A stretch of 64,000 bases of DNA from Candidatus Enterococcus moelleringii (GCF_017377575.1 NZ_JAFREM010000048.1:1-64000); one strand, 5' to 3'; positions 7,117 through 16,407 are shown, counted from the stretch's first letter. The notes: generated from the letters alone by a model not told the origin. Numbers and translations are program-made.

Positions 7117-7563
7117 TTACCCATTTTCCGACAGCTGCTTCCAGCGAATCAGGGTCTTATTCACGTAATTCAGCACCATGATTTTGCACTTTTCCTGCTC
7201 ATTTTTATCAAAGCCCACTTGCTTGAACTGCTTTTGAAAGTCCTTCAAAGCAGCAATCACTTCATCGATCGCCTCTTCATCGATACCGGCAGAAGGTCTT
7301 TGGCGATTTAACATCAATTTTTCAATAATTGCTGGCGTGTGTTTTTCCAAATAGGCGAAACCAAATCGCTTGGTGTCGTCTCGATAAGTTCTCAATGTGT
7401 CGATCGGCGTCTCAAAGGATGCCTGGCGTGTCGTTCTTTTAACTGGTTCTGGCTGGCTGGTTTTCTTACGCTTGTGCCACCAATTGGTTAACAAAACCGC
7501 TACGATAAAAACGATAATATTGGAGATCAGAGTTTCCACTGTAAATAAATTTTCTATGTTCAA
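7117..7563 (-). CDS. membrane-anchored protein of unknown function
   Basis: The 148-residue protein has one N-terminal transmembrane helix (about residues 10-27) followed by a basic stretch WWHKRKK, so the rest is cytoplasmic. The soluble part is charged and helical-looking, with a VIAALKDFQKQFKQVGF region likely to form a coiled coil. No enzyme motif or known family is seen. It has its own terminator. Confidence 0.6.
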   Translation of the reverse strand: MNIENLFTVETLISNIIVFIVAVLLTNWWHKRKKTSQPEPVKRTTRQASFETPIDTLRTYRDDTKRFGFAYLEKHTPAIIEKLMLNRQRPSAGIDEEAIDEVIAALKDFQKQFKQVGFDKNEQEKCKIMVLNYVNKTLIRWKQLSENG

Positions 7564-7704
7564 ATGCTCACTTCCTTAATATTTATCATAGCAGTAAAAG
7601 GTTAAATGACAAAGATTATTTTGCGATAATTTACTAAAAATATTGCTTGACCTTCACGCGGCGTAAACCACTATAGTAAAAGTATCGAAAAGGAGATGAG
7701 AAAC

Positions 7705-8616
7705 ATGCAAATTCAAGCGATTCGTTCCGATCAAGTCTATCAAAAAATGATTGACTCCCCCCTGCAAAAGCGCAACGATCTTTTTCGCTACGAGCTGATG
7801 AAGCCTTTTGAGAAAAAGTGGGCTTGCTATCACGTTCCCTTAAAGGCAAAGGAAGAAAATGGCTATGATGTCGTAATGGCTAGTAGTATGTTAGGTTATT
7901 TGGCACCTGCCCAAATTGACGAAAGCCAACAGGACAGTGTAAAGCTGCTATCAAATGATGATTTTTGGCAAACTTGCCAGCAAGCAATAGAGGAGAGTCT
8001 ACATCGGTTTGAAGAAGTTGGGATTGATTTGCCAGTGAAGGAGTACTTGTACACTATTTTGCTAGCTGACCCTGAGAGTCCTTATACCATTTTAAGTGAT
8101 GGTTATTCTGGTGATGGCGGGATTCCAGGGTATATTTTTGGGGCGATTTCGCCGAATACCTTTACGCTAGATCGCATGCCGGCTGCTCTAGCCCATGAAT
8201 GCAACCACAATGTCCGCTTTCAATTTATTGAGTGGCGCAACGATATCACTTTAGCAGAGATGATGGTGAGTGAAGGTTTAGCGGAAAATTTTGCCACTTC
8301 ACTTTATGGCAAAGATAAGTTGGGGCCTTGGGTTAGCAAGGTGGACCTGGCAACTTTAAATGAGTATATCAAGCCGCTGATCAAGGATGCCCTTGACGTT
8401 TCTGGTATGGAGAATTTGACTGCTTACCTTTATGGAGATGAAATTGCTGAAATGAGCAATTATTTCCCGGTCGGTCTGCCTTTCTGTGCTGGTTATGCTT
8501 GTGGTTATTACATGATTGAACATTATTTGAAGAAAACCGGTAAGACCATTGTCGAAGCAACGATTTTGCCGGCTGATGAAATTTTAAAAGAAATTGAAGA
8601 CTTTTGGGAGATTTAA
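7705..8616 (+). CDS. DUF2268 putative zinc-dependent protease
   Basis: The 303-residue protein contains AALAHECNHNVRF (HExxH-type His-Glu-x-x-His) near residue 170, with a downstream conserved EGLAENFA that can provide the third metal ligand. This is the arrangement of the DUF2268 predicted metallopeptidases. No signal peptide is seen, so it is cytoplasmic. I chose ATG 7705 because AAGGAG lies eight bases upstream; the ATG at 7696 overlaps that site. Substrate unknown. It stands alone between the small membrane gene and the Rid fusion gene. Confidence 0.85.
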   Translation: MQIQAIRSDQVYQKMIDSPLQKRNDLFRYELMKPFEKKWACYHVPLKAKEENGYDVVMASSMLGYLAPAQIDESQQDSVKLLSNDDFWQTCQQAIEESLHRFEEVGIDLPVKEYLYTILLADPESPYTILSDGYSGDGGIPGYIFGAISPNTFTLDRMPAALAHECNHNVRFQFIEWRNDITLAEMMVSEGLAENFATSLYGKDKLGPWVSKVDLATLNEYIKPLIKDALDVSGMENLTAYLYGDEIAEMSNYFPVGLPFCAGYACGYYMIEHYLKKTGKTIVEATILPADEILKEIEDFWEI

Positions 8617-8657
8617 ACAAGCAGGCAATGAGAATTTCTCGTCGCCTGCCTTGTTTC
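8617..8657 (+). terminator. terminator of the DUF2268 gene
   Basis: A long stem pairs AAGCAGGCAATGAGAA with TTCTCGTCGCCTGCCTT (minor mismatch), followed by a T/C-rich TTTCTTCTATT. It begins at the stop codon. Confidence 0.75.
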
Positions 8658-8841
8658 TTCTATTATATATAATCTATTGCTGTCACTTCGATCTCTTACT
8701 ATCATTGCGGCTGGTTTGATTTCGGCGAAAAACTCGCCGTGAGCTTTGCCGATTATATCTCAGTAAGTAATGTCGGCGACAAACATTCTAGTGTGAATGA
8801 CATTTTACAGTGACATCCCCAACTGTCCTTAAATTGTTAGC
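8658..8841. other. non-coding stretch with several small hairpins
   Basis: No frame of useful length with a ribosome site is present. Visible structure: GGCGA/TCGCC around 8725-8739, CATTC/GAATG around 8787-8802, and TGACAT repeated twice near 8800-8820. It may be a decayed mobile-element end or an uncharacterised small RNA. The following hairpin at 8842-8877 would terminate such an RNA. Confidence 0.3.
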
Positions 8842-8877
8842 AATCTCACTCAAATTTTGGTGAGATTTTTTATTTTT
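8842..8877 (+). terminator. isolated intrinsic terminator
   Basis: AATCTCACT (8842-8850) pairs with TGAGATT with T-rich sequence after it. No gene immediately upstream accounts for it: the DUF2268 gene already has a terminator at 8617. Confidence 0.65.
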
Positions 8878-8900
8878 CCAGGTTAAATAAAAAAACTTTA

Positions 8901-8938
8901 ATGTAAGCGTTGACATCTGGTGCTTTATCCTTTAATAT
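8901..8938 (+). promoter_or_regulatory. promoter of the Rid fusion gene with a perfect cre
   Basis: TTGACA (8910-8915), 17 bp, then TAATAT (8933-8938) is a near-consensus sigma-A promoter. ATGTAAGCGTTGACA (8901-8915) matches the CcpA cre consensus WTGNAANCGNWNNCW at every position and covers the -35, so CcpA binding should block RNA polymerase when preferred sugars are present. Confidence 0.82.
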
Positions 8939-8983
8939 CTCTTTTATGACAAAAATTATTTCGCTTCAAGAAAGGAACCATTT

Positions 8984-10252
8984 ATGACTAAAGACAATGC
9001 AGTATTAGCAAGAAACACTCAAGAGGCACCAATCGACAAATTCGCTTCACAGTCCGTTGCTTTTTCTCATTACAACAATCTTTCTGCCCAATTGCCGATT
9101 GATCCGCAAACGGGTGAATTAGCAGCTGGCGGAATCAAAGAACAAGCGGAGCAAGCCTTTAAAAACGTAGCTGCCATCGTTCAAAGTATTGATCACGTGA
9201 TGAGCGATGTGGTGCGCTTAACTATTTTCGTAAAGGATTTAAGAGATTTGGATGCAGTTGACGCGGTTTACAAAAACTATTTTGCTGGCTATCTTCCAAC
9301 ACGAACGGTTGTGGCAGTTGACGCATTACCATTAGATGCCTTAGTTCAAGTTGAAGCGCTGCTTTCAAATGGCGAAGGAACTATTCCTGATGCTCCACAA
9401 GCTGGCGACTTGATCAAGCTAACGAACCATACTGAAAACGCACCGGCGGACGCATTGTCTAGTCAAATCGTGGCATTTTCTCACTACACCAATCTTTCGG
9501 CTCAATTACCGATTGATCCAGAATCGGGTCGGGTAGTCGCTGGTGACATTAAAGTACAAACGGCCCAATGTTTGAAAAATATTAAAGCCATTTTGACTAG
9601 TGTGGATGTTCCAGTGGATGACATTGTTAAAATCACGATTTTTGTAAAAGACTTAAGTCAAATGAAAGCGGTTGACGAAGTGTACAAAACCTTCTTTCCG
9701 GATTCAGCGATTGCCAGAACGGTAAATTATGTACCCGCTCGAACAGTTGCAGTTGCCAGTGATTTACCAATGGGCGCAGACGTTCAAATCGAAGCAGTGG
9801 TTTCTTATGGCGACGGCACACCACCGCAGGCAGTTGAAGATCGTCACGGCTTAATTCTAGAAGCGAACAATACAAAGGATGCTTGGAAATGTCCAATGGC
9901 TACCCAAACGGTTGCTTTTTCTCATTACAATAACCTAGCGGCCCAATTGCCGATTGCACCAAACACGGACGATATTGTATCCGGCGGCGTAAAAGCGCAA
10001 ACGGAACGATGCTTGAAAAATATCAAAGCCGTGATTGAAAGTGTCGATCACTTAATGGAAGATACTGTGAAGATCAATATTTTCGTTAAAGATTTGGCTG
10101 ACATGGATGCAGTCAATGAAGTGTATCAAACATTCTTCCCAGAAGGCACACCTGCTCGCAGAGTCGTGGGCGTTGGTGAATTACCAAAAGGTGCGCTGAT
10201 CCAGATGGATGCCATCGTTGGAAACGCAGAAGGCACGCCACCATTGGCTTAG
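8984..10252 (+). CDS. three tandem Rid (YjgF/RidA-type) domains in one protein
   Basis: The 422-residue protein consists of three consecutive Rid domains, at about residues 10-135, 145-275 and 290-420. Each repeats FSHYxNLxAQLPI near its start and IFVKDL in the middle. RidA proteins hydrolyse reactive enamine/imine intermediates made by PLP enzymes, and work as trimers of about 130 residues; here one chain could supply a whole trimer. The substrate-binding Arg is kept in all three (PTRTVV, PARTVA, PARRVV). The Glu of VEIEA is kept in domains 1 and 2 and is Asp in domain 3 (IQMDAIV). Domain 2 has a small internal duplication (ARTV-NYVP-ARTV). GAAAGG lies upstream of the ATG. Expression should be under CcpA control. 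Confidence 0.88.
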   Translation: MTKDNAVLARNTQEAPIDKFASQSVAFSHYNNLSAQLPIDPQTGELAAGGIKEQAEQAFKNVAAIVQSIDHVMSDVVRLTIFVKDLRDLDAVDAVYKNYFAGYLPTRTVVAVDALPLDALVQVEALLSNGEGTIPDAPQAGDLIKLTNHTENAPADALSSQIVAFSHYTNLSAQLPIDPESGRVVAGDIKVQTAQCLKNIKAILTSVDVPVDDIVKITIFVKDLSQMKAVDEVYKTFFPDSAIARTVNYVPARTVAVASDLPMGADVQIEAVVSYGDGTPPQAVEDRHGLILEANNTKDAWKCPMATQTVAFSHYNNLAAQLPIAPNTDDIVSGGVKAQTERCLKNIKAVIESVDHLMEDTVKINIFVKDLADMDAVNEVYQTFFPEGTPARRVVGVGELPKGALIQMDAIVGNAEGTPPLA

Positions 10253-10275
10253 TTTTTCAATTTCAGCAAAAAAAG

Positions 10276-10302
10276 TAGGCATAGGATATGCTCCTATGCC
10301 TA
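10276..10302. terminator. bidirectional terminator between convergent genes
   Basis: TAGGCATAGG pairs perfectly with CCTATGCCTA around ATATGCT. It separates the Rid fusion gene from the convergent permease gene, with an A-run before it and an AT-rich tail after it. Confidence 0.75.
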
Positions 10303-10346
10303 TTATATATTAAGAACCTAGCAGCTTTCACTGCTGAGTCCGTAAT

Positions 10347-11828
10347 TTATTCTTTTTCGCGACGAGTGTAGTTTGAATACAAGATCATACCGACAATCGT
10401 GAAGCCGATTGGTCCGGCAATCATCCACAAGGTATCACGTATGCCGGCACCTTCGATGATTGGTTGGAAAATCGTGAAGATGTTAGCGCCCAATACTAGT
10501 AAGAAGACAACAACACTGACGATCATGGTCATGCTTTTTGTTTTATATACTTCAAAGGTTTGAGGCATATTTTTTTGTTTGAATTTAGGAAATGCATAGA
10601 TCAAGAACAAGTATGGTAAAGTCATTGATACGTTTGCCATTAACGTTAAAATGTTGTAGAAGGCAGATGGATCTGGTGTCGCAAATGATGCGATTAAAAT
10701 GATCGCAACCACTAACGCACATTGTGCCCACATTGCATAAGAAGGCATGCCGTTTGCGTTCAATTCCGTAAATTTCTTTGGCCATAATTTCTTCGGTGTT
10801 CCCATGATCAAGGTCTTCAATGGTGAATAAGTTAAGGTAAAGAAAGCACCACTGTAAGCTAAGAACATACCTAAACCAGTGTAACGAGCGAACCAGTTAC
10901 CCATGCTGATGGCTGCTGATTGACTCATGCCGATTGCATTCCCGAACTCAACCCCTAAGTTGTTCATCATTACATAGCTGATGTTACCAAGGTTTGTAGA
11001 ATCGCCAGAAAGAACGGCATCCCAGTTAGTACTTACACCCCATAGGAAGATCCCTAGCGCATAACCGATGGAAATAACAATCGCTGAGAAAACGACACCT
11101 TTAGGGAAAGTTTTCTCTGGGTTGCGGGTTTTATCAACCATGCCCCCAACAGCTTCGATCCCACCGTAAGCGAAGATCGCAAATACTGCGAAACCTAGTA
11201 AGCCGATTGGGCTTTGGTAGCTAGGGTTTGGTGAATGTAAAATTTGTTCGAATGGTTGTGCCAATTGGCCGCCATTGATCACCAAAATAATACCAGAAAT
11301 AATAATTAATACGACGTTCAAGCTTGTTACCGCAATCCCACCAAGACTGGTGATTTTTACGATTCCCTTGATCCCTTTAATAGAAACCACCGTTACGATA
11401 ACCATCCATAGACAGGCTAGTAAACCAACCATTTGTGTGGAATTTAAACCAAACAAACCAAGTTTTTGCGTTTGGTCACTGCCGGCAAATGCTGTAGTAA
11501 ATGGAATCCATACTTTCGAAGAAGTTGATACCATCCAGACAACATAAGAAGCAAACCACATAAAGGTACCGATAAAGGCAAATCGTGGTCCCACACTAAC
11601 TTCCAACCATTTGTACATACCGCTGTTTTCGCCCTTGATAGTCGAACCAAACTCCGCCATCATCAATGCAAACGGGATGAAGAATAAAATCGCTGCAACG
11701 ACGTAGAAGACGATTGATCCATAGCCCATCAAGTAAAAGGCCACCGGCCCATTGGCAAACCCGAAAACTGAGGTAAAGATCATCATGACTAAGGCACCCA
11801 GTGTCATACCTTTTTCCGCTTTGGACAT
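10347..11828 (-). CDS. yjeM: APC-family amino-acid permease (YjeM-like)
   Basis: The 493-residue protein has about twelve transmembrane segments and the APC-superfamily N-terminal pattern MTLGALVMMIFTSVFGFANG. It most resembles YjeM-type members of the glutamate/GABA antiporter group. FAYGGIEAVGGMVDKTRNP is the conserved intracellular region after helix 6. Substrate cannot be read from sequence. The start is ATG 11828, seven to eight bases after GGAG; the in-frame GTG 11837 abuts that site. A TATAAT (11867-11872, minus strand) is a likely -10. It converges on the Rid fusion gene. Confidence 0.83.
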   Translation of the reverse strand: MSKAEKGMTLGALVMMIFTSVFGFANGPVAFYLMGYGSIVFYVVAAILFFIPFALMMAEFGSTIKGENSGMYKWLEVSVGPRFAFIGTFMWFASYVVWMVSTSSKVWIPFTTAFAGSDQTQKLGLFGLNSTQMVGLLACLWMVIVTVVSIKGIKGIVKITSLGGIAVTSLNVVLIIISGIILVINGGQLAQPFEQILHSPNPSYQSPIGLLGFAVFAIFAYGGIEAVGGMVDKTRNPEKTFPKGVVFSAIVISIGYALGIFLWGVSTNWDAVLSGDSTNLGNISYVMMNNLGVEFGNAIGMSQSAAISMGNWFARYTGLGMFLAYSGAFFTLTYSPLKTLIMGTPKKLWPKKFTELNANGMPSYAMWAQCALVVAIILIASFATPDPSAFYNILTLMANVSMTLPYLFLIYAFPKFKQKNMPQTFEVYKTKSMTMIVSVVVFLLVLGANIFTIFQPIIEGAGIRDTLWMIAGPIGFTIVGMILYSNYTRREKE

Positions 11829-11837
11829 TTCAATCAC

Positions 11838-12518
11838 TCCATTTCGATTTTTTTATTGGGCTGCAAATTATATTGCGTAATAAATAATTGACAGTTCGTT
11901 ATTGATTGAACAAGTTAGTTACAATAAAATAAGAGCTCCCACTTATGACTCTACCTTTAAAAAAGACGTCTAGCAAGAAAGGCGCTCACAGAATATTTCT
12001 GTCAAAACTGCGGTTTTCTCATTGTTTTACAGTGAGCAAGCCTGTTTTCGCCAGATGATAAAATAACTATAACATTTATAATATAGCACTATATATATCA
12101 CTTAAATTCTAATAAACTCGCCACTTTCAATTTAGTATGACGTTATCACAGACGAAATAGGCTTACTTTTTGCAAGTAAACCCGAAAAAAGGTATTATGA
12201 GAAGCATTCTAACTAAAACTAGTTAAAGAACTCATTAATCAAAAGAAAAAACATGAGAGATTTGCCATCGCAAGTCAAAAGACTTTTTAGCGTCTTTTTA
12301 AGAGCGCTGTAATGAGGGTTAAAAGAGAATAATTTTAGTTTATTGCCCATTTAATTTTAACTTATACACATCCTGCGGCCATCAAATTCCGTGCAACGGC
12401 TAATTTTTCTGAAAATTTTTGAAATTATTGTGACTAGGAATTGTGCGGATTTTTAAAACTATTGATACCGTTTACTATGTAAGTTACCCCGGTTGCTGTC
12501 TTTAAAAATTTCAACAAC
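11838..12518. other. 680-bp AT-rich intergenic region
   Basis: No convincing gene is present. It holds the probable yjeM promoter (11867-11872 for the -10), a terminator-like AAAAGAC/GTCTTTTT hairpin at 12277-12299 on the plus strand, and long A/T tracts. A 19-codon frame at 12253 lacks a ribosome site. Its length is unusual for this compact window. Confidence 0.4.
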
Positions 12519-12560
12519 AAAAAAGGTAAGAAGACGGAGAATTACTCAAGTCTTCTTACC
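12519..12560 (-). terminator. terminator of the BceAB-like operon
   Basis: GGTAAGAAGAC (12525-12535) pairs perfectly with GTCTTCTTACC (12550-12560), followed on the minus strand by TTTTTTG. Confidence 0.88.
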
Positions 12561-12569
12561 TCTTCTATT

Positions 12570-14561
12570 TTATTGGTGGTCCCGCTCAACAATTTGGTAA
12601 TAGCTGCGAGCGGTTAGTTGATAGACTAAAAAGTACAAGAAAGCAAAGATCAAGACAACTACTAGTGCTACCACTAAAGTAATATGCCAATTCGTCAGGC
12701 CGAACATGATGAGCAGCTTACAAATAATCCGAAAGGCAAAAGCCAAATGGATAACCGCAATAATTAGCGGAAATAAGAAGACCATTAATACTTGCTTGTG
12801 GATGACCTTTTTCACATCACGATGACTCATCCCAACTTTTTGCAAGATTTCAAAACGTTCTTGATCGTCCATACCTTCCGAAACTTGTTTGTAGTAGATA
12901 ATTAAAGCTGTAGCCAGGGTAAAGGTGACCCCGAAAATCGCACCTAGAAATAAAAAGCCGCTAGCAAACGTTCGATTATCCCGAGCATACTTGTCCTTTG
13001 AACCCATCCGGTAGGTTCCCGCTTCAAACTGTTGCGCAAAGCTTTGCTCTAATATATCAGCAAAGGCGATGCGTTTTGCTGGTGAGGCAGCGATATTAAA
13101 ATCCATATTATAAACCGGTGCCCGCAGCTCCGCTTCTTGTTCCGGTGTAGTCAACCATTTATCCAGTAAGCCATCAAGTATTGTTTGATCCTTTAAAACG
13201 ACTATGAACATGTCGCTTAAGTTATTTTGCTTCTGCAGACCAACAAACTCACTGACCTTCTCTTTAATTTCGAAGCTTTGATCCTGCAGCGATATAGTTT
13301 TAGCTGGTGCATCGCCGCTTTCTTCGAAAATGATTACCTCATTATCAGTCAGCTGCTCCTGTTTTCCAGCCAGCCGATTATATTCATCCAGTGTCATAAA
13401 GCTCATCAATGAAATTAGCGGCAAAACATCCACCGTCAAATGATCCTCCAGCTTAAACTTAGACGAATCCTCCTGTCGGACAAAAGAAAGCTGCTGCGAC
13501 ATTTCTAAGATTTGCATATTTTCCAGTGATACGCCTTGCTCTTCAGCCGTCGCCAACGCACTTTCTTCCATCTCCGCAATGGGCAGATCTGAACTAACAC
13601 TAATATCATGGGTAAAACGAGAATCCACCATATTTTGTTGGCCAAAGTACAGACTCCCAGTGGTGGTCAATGTGACGATCACCATCGTGGATAAAATACA
13701 AATGCTGGCCAGGCCTGCCGCGTTTTGCTTCATGCGGTAGATCATATTGGAAACGGAGATAAAATGATTCGGCTGATAATAGTAGCTTTTCCGTTTCTTC
13801 AGCTGCTTCAGCAAAGTGATACTGCCGGAAATGAACAAGCTGTAGGTTCCGATAATAACCAAGATAATCGCTACAAAGAAATACGTCAGCGCCTCAATTG
13901 GCGATTGAATTTTTACAGCAAAGATATAGCCGGCCGCTAAGCAAATGATCCCGATAATCGACATAATCCAGCGGCTCTTCGGTTCTTTTTCTCCGGACTT
14001 GCTGCCATACAAGAGTTGAATTGGATTCGTTCTGCTAATTTGCAGACAATTGATGATAAACAGCAATAGGAAAACCAAGGCGTAGAACAAAGCCACCATC
14101 ACCGTGCCATCCAGTGCTAGGGTGAATTCAAATGCTTCACCAATACCCAGCATCTTTTTCAAAATTAGAAATCCTAAGCGGCCAAAAATAATCCCGCTGA
14201 TGATTCCAGCAACCAAAACCAGAATAAAGCTAAACAAGTTTTCCCAAAACATTAGGATGTAAAGCTCTCGCTTGCCTAAACCTAAAACATTGTACAAACC
14301 GATTTCTTTTTTCCGTTGCTTCAGCAAAAAACTATTGGTATAAATCGAGAAAATCACCGCAAAAATCAGCAAAATGATATTTCCTAAATTGAACATCATC
14401 ATCGCGGTTTGACTATCCGGCAATGTGCGCATTCCAGGATTGTTGACGATGACTTGGGTCATAGTGGTCACCACTACCAAGAAAATCATGGAGATTAAAA
14501 ACGGCAGGTAAGCCCGCTGATTTTTCCGTAAGTTGTTGAGGGCTAATTTTATGTAAAACAT
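12570..14561 (-). CDS. BceB-type ABC transporter permease
   Basis: The 663-residue protein has the FtsX-like arrangement of BceB permeases: a helix at residues about 18-38, three helices between about 55 and 160, further helices to about 250, a large extracellular domain (about 300-515), then a final trio of helices. LYNVLGLGKRELY and the closing TARSYYQIVERDHQ are typical. With the ATPase it should detect and remove cell-wall-active peptides such as bacitracin from their lipid targets, and signal to the adjacent histidine kinase. It follows the ATPase by one base. Confidence 0.87.
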   Translation of the reverse strand: MFYIKLALNNLRKNQRAYLPFLISMIFLVVVTTMTQVIVNNPGMRTLPDSQTAMMMFNLGNIILLIFAVIFSIYTNSFLLKQRKKEIGLYNVLGLGKRELYILMFWENLFSFILVLVAGIISGIIFGRLGFLILKKMLGIGEAFEFTLALDGTVMVALFYALVFLLLFIINCLQISRTNPIQLLYGSKSGEKEPKSRWIMSIIGIICLAAGYIFAVKIQSPIEALTYFFVAIILVIIGTYSLFISGSITLLKQLKKRKSYYYQPNHFISVSNMIYRMKQNAAGLASICILSTMVIVTLTTTGSLYFGQQNMVDSRFTHDISVSSDLPIAEMEESALATAEEQGVSLENMQILEMSQQLSFVRQEDSSKFKLEDHLTVDVLPLISLMSFMTLDEYNRLAGKQEQLTDNEVIIFEESGDAPAKTISLQDQSFEIKEKVSEFVGLQKQNNLSDMFIVVLKDQTILDGLLDKWLTTPEQEAELRAPVYNMDFNIAASPAKRIAFADILEQSFAQQFEAGTYRMGSKDKYARDNRTFASGFLFLGAIFGVTFTLATALIIYYKQVSEGMDDQERFEILQKVGMSHRDVKKVIHKQVLMVFLFPLIIAVIHLAFAFRIICKLLIMFGLTNWHITLVVALVVVLIFAFLYFLVYQLTARSYYQIVERDHQ

Positions 14562-14562
14562 A

Positions 14563-15324
14563 CTACCCCTCCTTTGACAATAAGGCCGTCATTGTTTCAT
14601 TGATGGTCTCAAGAAATTGGAAGTTGGCCTTTTGTCCACGATACAGCTGATGAAAAACCTGCCCGTCCTTAATGAAAAGCACCCGATCCGCATGACTGGC
14701 GGCAATCGAACTATGGGTAACCATCAAAATCGTTTGCCCGTTTTGGTTGATCTGTTGGAAAATCCCCATCAATTGATCAGAGGTTTTGGAATCCAGTGCG
14801 CCAGTGGGTTCATCCGCCAGCAGCAATTCCGGTTCGGTAATAATCGCCCGTGCCACCGCGACCCGCTGTTTTTGTCCGCCAGAAAGCTCGTAAGGATATT
14901 TTTCCAATAGCGGATAAATGCCCAGCGATTTGGCAACTGGTGTCAGCCGACTTTCCAAGTCTTTTACTTTCACCTGCGATAATACTAGTGGCAATAAGAT
15001 ATTGTCTTTCACTGAAAAGGTATCTAACAAATTAAAATCTTGGAAAACAAAGCCCAAGTGATCCCGTCTGAAGGCCGCCGCATGTTTTTCGGGAATTTTG
15101 GTTAAATCCATATCGTTTAACATCATGGTTCCGGCAGTTGGTTTGTCTAAGGTCGCCACTAAATTCAGCAGTGTGCTTTTTCCTGAACCGGATTCTCCCA
15201 TAATCGCTACATACTCTCCGGCATCGACACTAAAATTAATCGAACGCAGGGCCTCCACCGCCAAACCGTTCATCTGACTTTGATAAACCTTCCGTACATC
15301 TTTTACATATAATAATTCGCTCAT
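14563..15324 (-). CDS. BceA-type ABC transporter ATPase
   Basis: The 253-residue ATPase has Walker [10 protein letters not shown], signature [15 protein letters not shown], Walker [13 protein letters not shown] and the H-loop THS. It is of the MacB/LolD/BceA subclass. It is cotranscribed with the permease. A terminator after the kinase gene upstream (15380-15419) leaves about 60 bp for a separate promoter, as in other Bce modules where the response regulator drives the transporter. Confidence 0.9.
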   Translation of the reverse strand: MSELLYVKDVRKVYQSQMNGLAVEALRSINFSVDAGEYVAIMGESGSGKSTLLNLVATLDKPTAGTMMLNDMDLTKIPEKHAAAFRRDHLGFVFQDFNLLDTFSVKDNILLPLVLSQVKVKDLESRLTPVAKSLGIYPLLEKYPYELSGGQKQRVAVARAIITEPELLLADEPTGALDSKTSDQLMGIFQQINQNGQTILMVTHSSIAASHADRVLFIKDGQVFHQLYRGQKANFQFLETINETMTALLSKEG

Positions 15325-15379
15325 GTCTATCTCCCCCTCTCCTATATCATATGCCCGAAGACGACCCAGAGCTACTTAC

Positions 15380-15419
15380 AAAAAGAAACCCAAACTTACA
15401 GTTCTGAAAGTTTGGGTTT
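15380..15419 (-). terminator. terminator between the kinase and transporter genes
   Basis: AAACCCAAACTT (15386-15397) pairs perfectly with AAGTTTGGGTTT (15408-15419), followed on the minus strand by CTTTTTG. It overlaps the last bases of the kinase gene and separates the two-component genes from the ABC genes. Confidence 0.85.
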
Positions 15420-16407
15420 ACTCCATCGGCCGCTTCTTAGGAAAGAAAATAGAAACCGTCGTACCTTCGCCAATTTTCGATTCAATCGCCAGACGGCTGC
15501 CAATCTTATCGGCAACTTTGCGGCTAAGATACAAACCTAAGCCACTAGCCCGTTGCTGCTCCCGACCATTGTAGCCGGTATAACCTTTTTCAAACACCCG
15601 CGGCAAATCCTCCGCACGAATGCCGATGCCGGTATCTTGAATATCCAACTGCTGACCGTAAAATGCTATCGTGATTTTCCCATCCGAGGTGTACTTAATC
15701 GCATTAAACAAGACCTGCTCCAAAATAAAGATCAGCCATTTCTTATCCGATAGTACCGTCCCCTCCAGCTGCTTTAATTCCAGCTGCAGATTTTTTTGCG
15801 AGAAGAAAAAAGCATACTTCCGCAATACCTCCTTCACGACTGCATCCACGGATAATTCCTGAATCATCAAATCCTGGTTATCTAAATTCTGCCGCAAATA
15901 ATTCAGCATCAGCTGCAAATACTCGTTCACCTTAAACAGCTCAGCTTTCATTTCTTGCGGATGAGCCTCGCCAGATTGGATCAATAAATCCATTGCTGCT
16001 ACCGGGGTTTTGATTTGGTGCATCCACAAGCCGAAATCATCATAGACTTCTTGCTTGTCCTGCTGGCCCTTAATTCGTTCCTGATTGGTTTCCGCTAACA
16101 GTTGGCGAACCATTTCCTGATAATAGCGTTCTTCCTGGGTTTCAGCTTTAGGAAAAATCACCGGCGTTTCCGCCTGCACCACGTTATCCACTAGCAGCTT
16201 CAAACTTTTCTGCTTGCGAACGTATCGATAGAAAGCAATGATACTATACAACACCATCACAAATCCGGTAAACAAGGCTTGATCCAAAAACGGTTCCCAG
16301 GAAAAAGTATGCAAATAAAAAGTAAAGCCACTCAACCCGATAATTAGCAGATACAACAAGTAAAGCACTCGACGCTCATAAATAAACGAACCCACTAGTT
16401 TTAGCAT
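15418..16407 (-). CDS. BceS-type intramembrane-sensing histidine kinase
   Basis: The 329-residue kinase has two N-terminal helices (about residues 13-32 and 38-60) with almost no extracellular loop, the hallmark of kinases that sense through a partner transporter. The H-box is WMHQIKTPVAAM (His near residue 129). The N-box is NAIKYTSDG, the G1 box DTGIGI and the G2 box GLGLYLS. The start is 3 bp after the regulator stop codon, so they are coupled. Confidence 0.88.
   Translation of the reverse strand: MLKLVGSFIYERRVLYLLYLLIIGLSGFTFYLHTFSWEPFLDQALFTGFVMVLYSIIAFYRYVRKQKSLKLLVDNVVQAETPVIFPKAETQEERYYQEMVRQLLAETNQERIKGQQDKQEVYDDFGLWMHQIKTPVAAMDLLIQSGEAHPQEMKAELFKVNEYLQLMLNYLRQNLDNQDLMIQELSVDAVVKEVLRKYAFFFSQKNLQLELKQLEGTVLSDKKWLIFILEQVLFNAIKYTSDGKITIAFYGQQLDIQDTGIGIRAEDLPRVFEKGYTGYNGREQQRASGLGLYLSRKVADKIGSRLAIESKIGEGTTVSIFFPKKRPME

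Noticed and set aside
12253-12312. 19-codon frame MRDLPSQVKRLF... in the yjeM-bce gap
   Set aside because: No ribosome site before the ATG, and it runs through a terminator-like hairpin; not supported as a gene.
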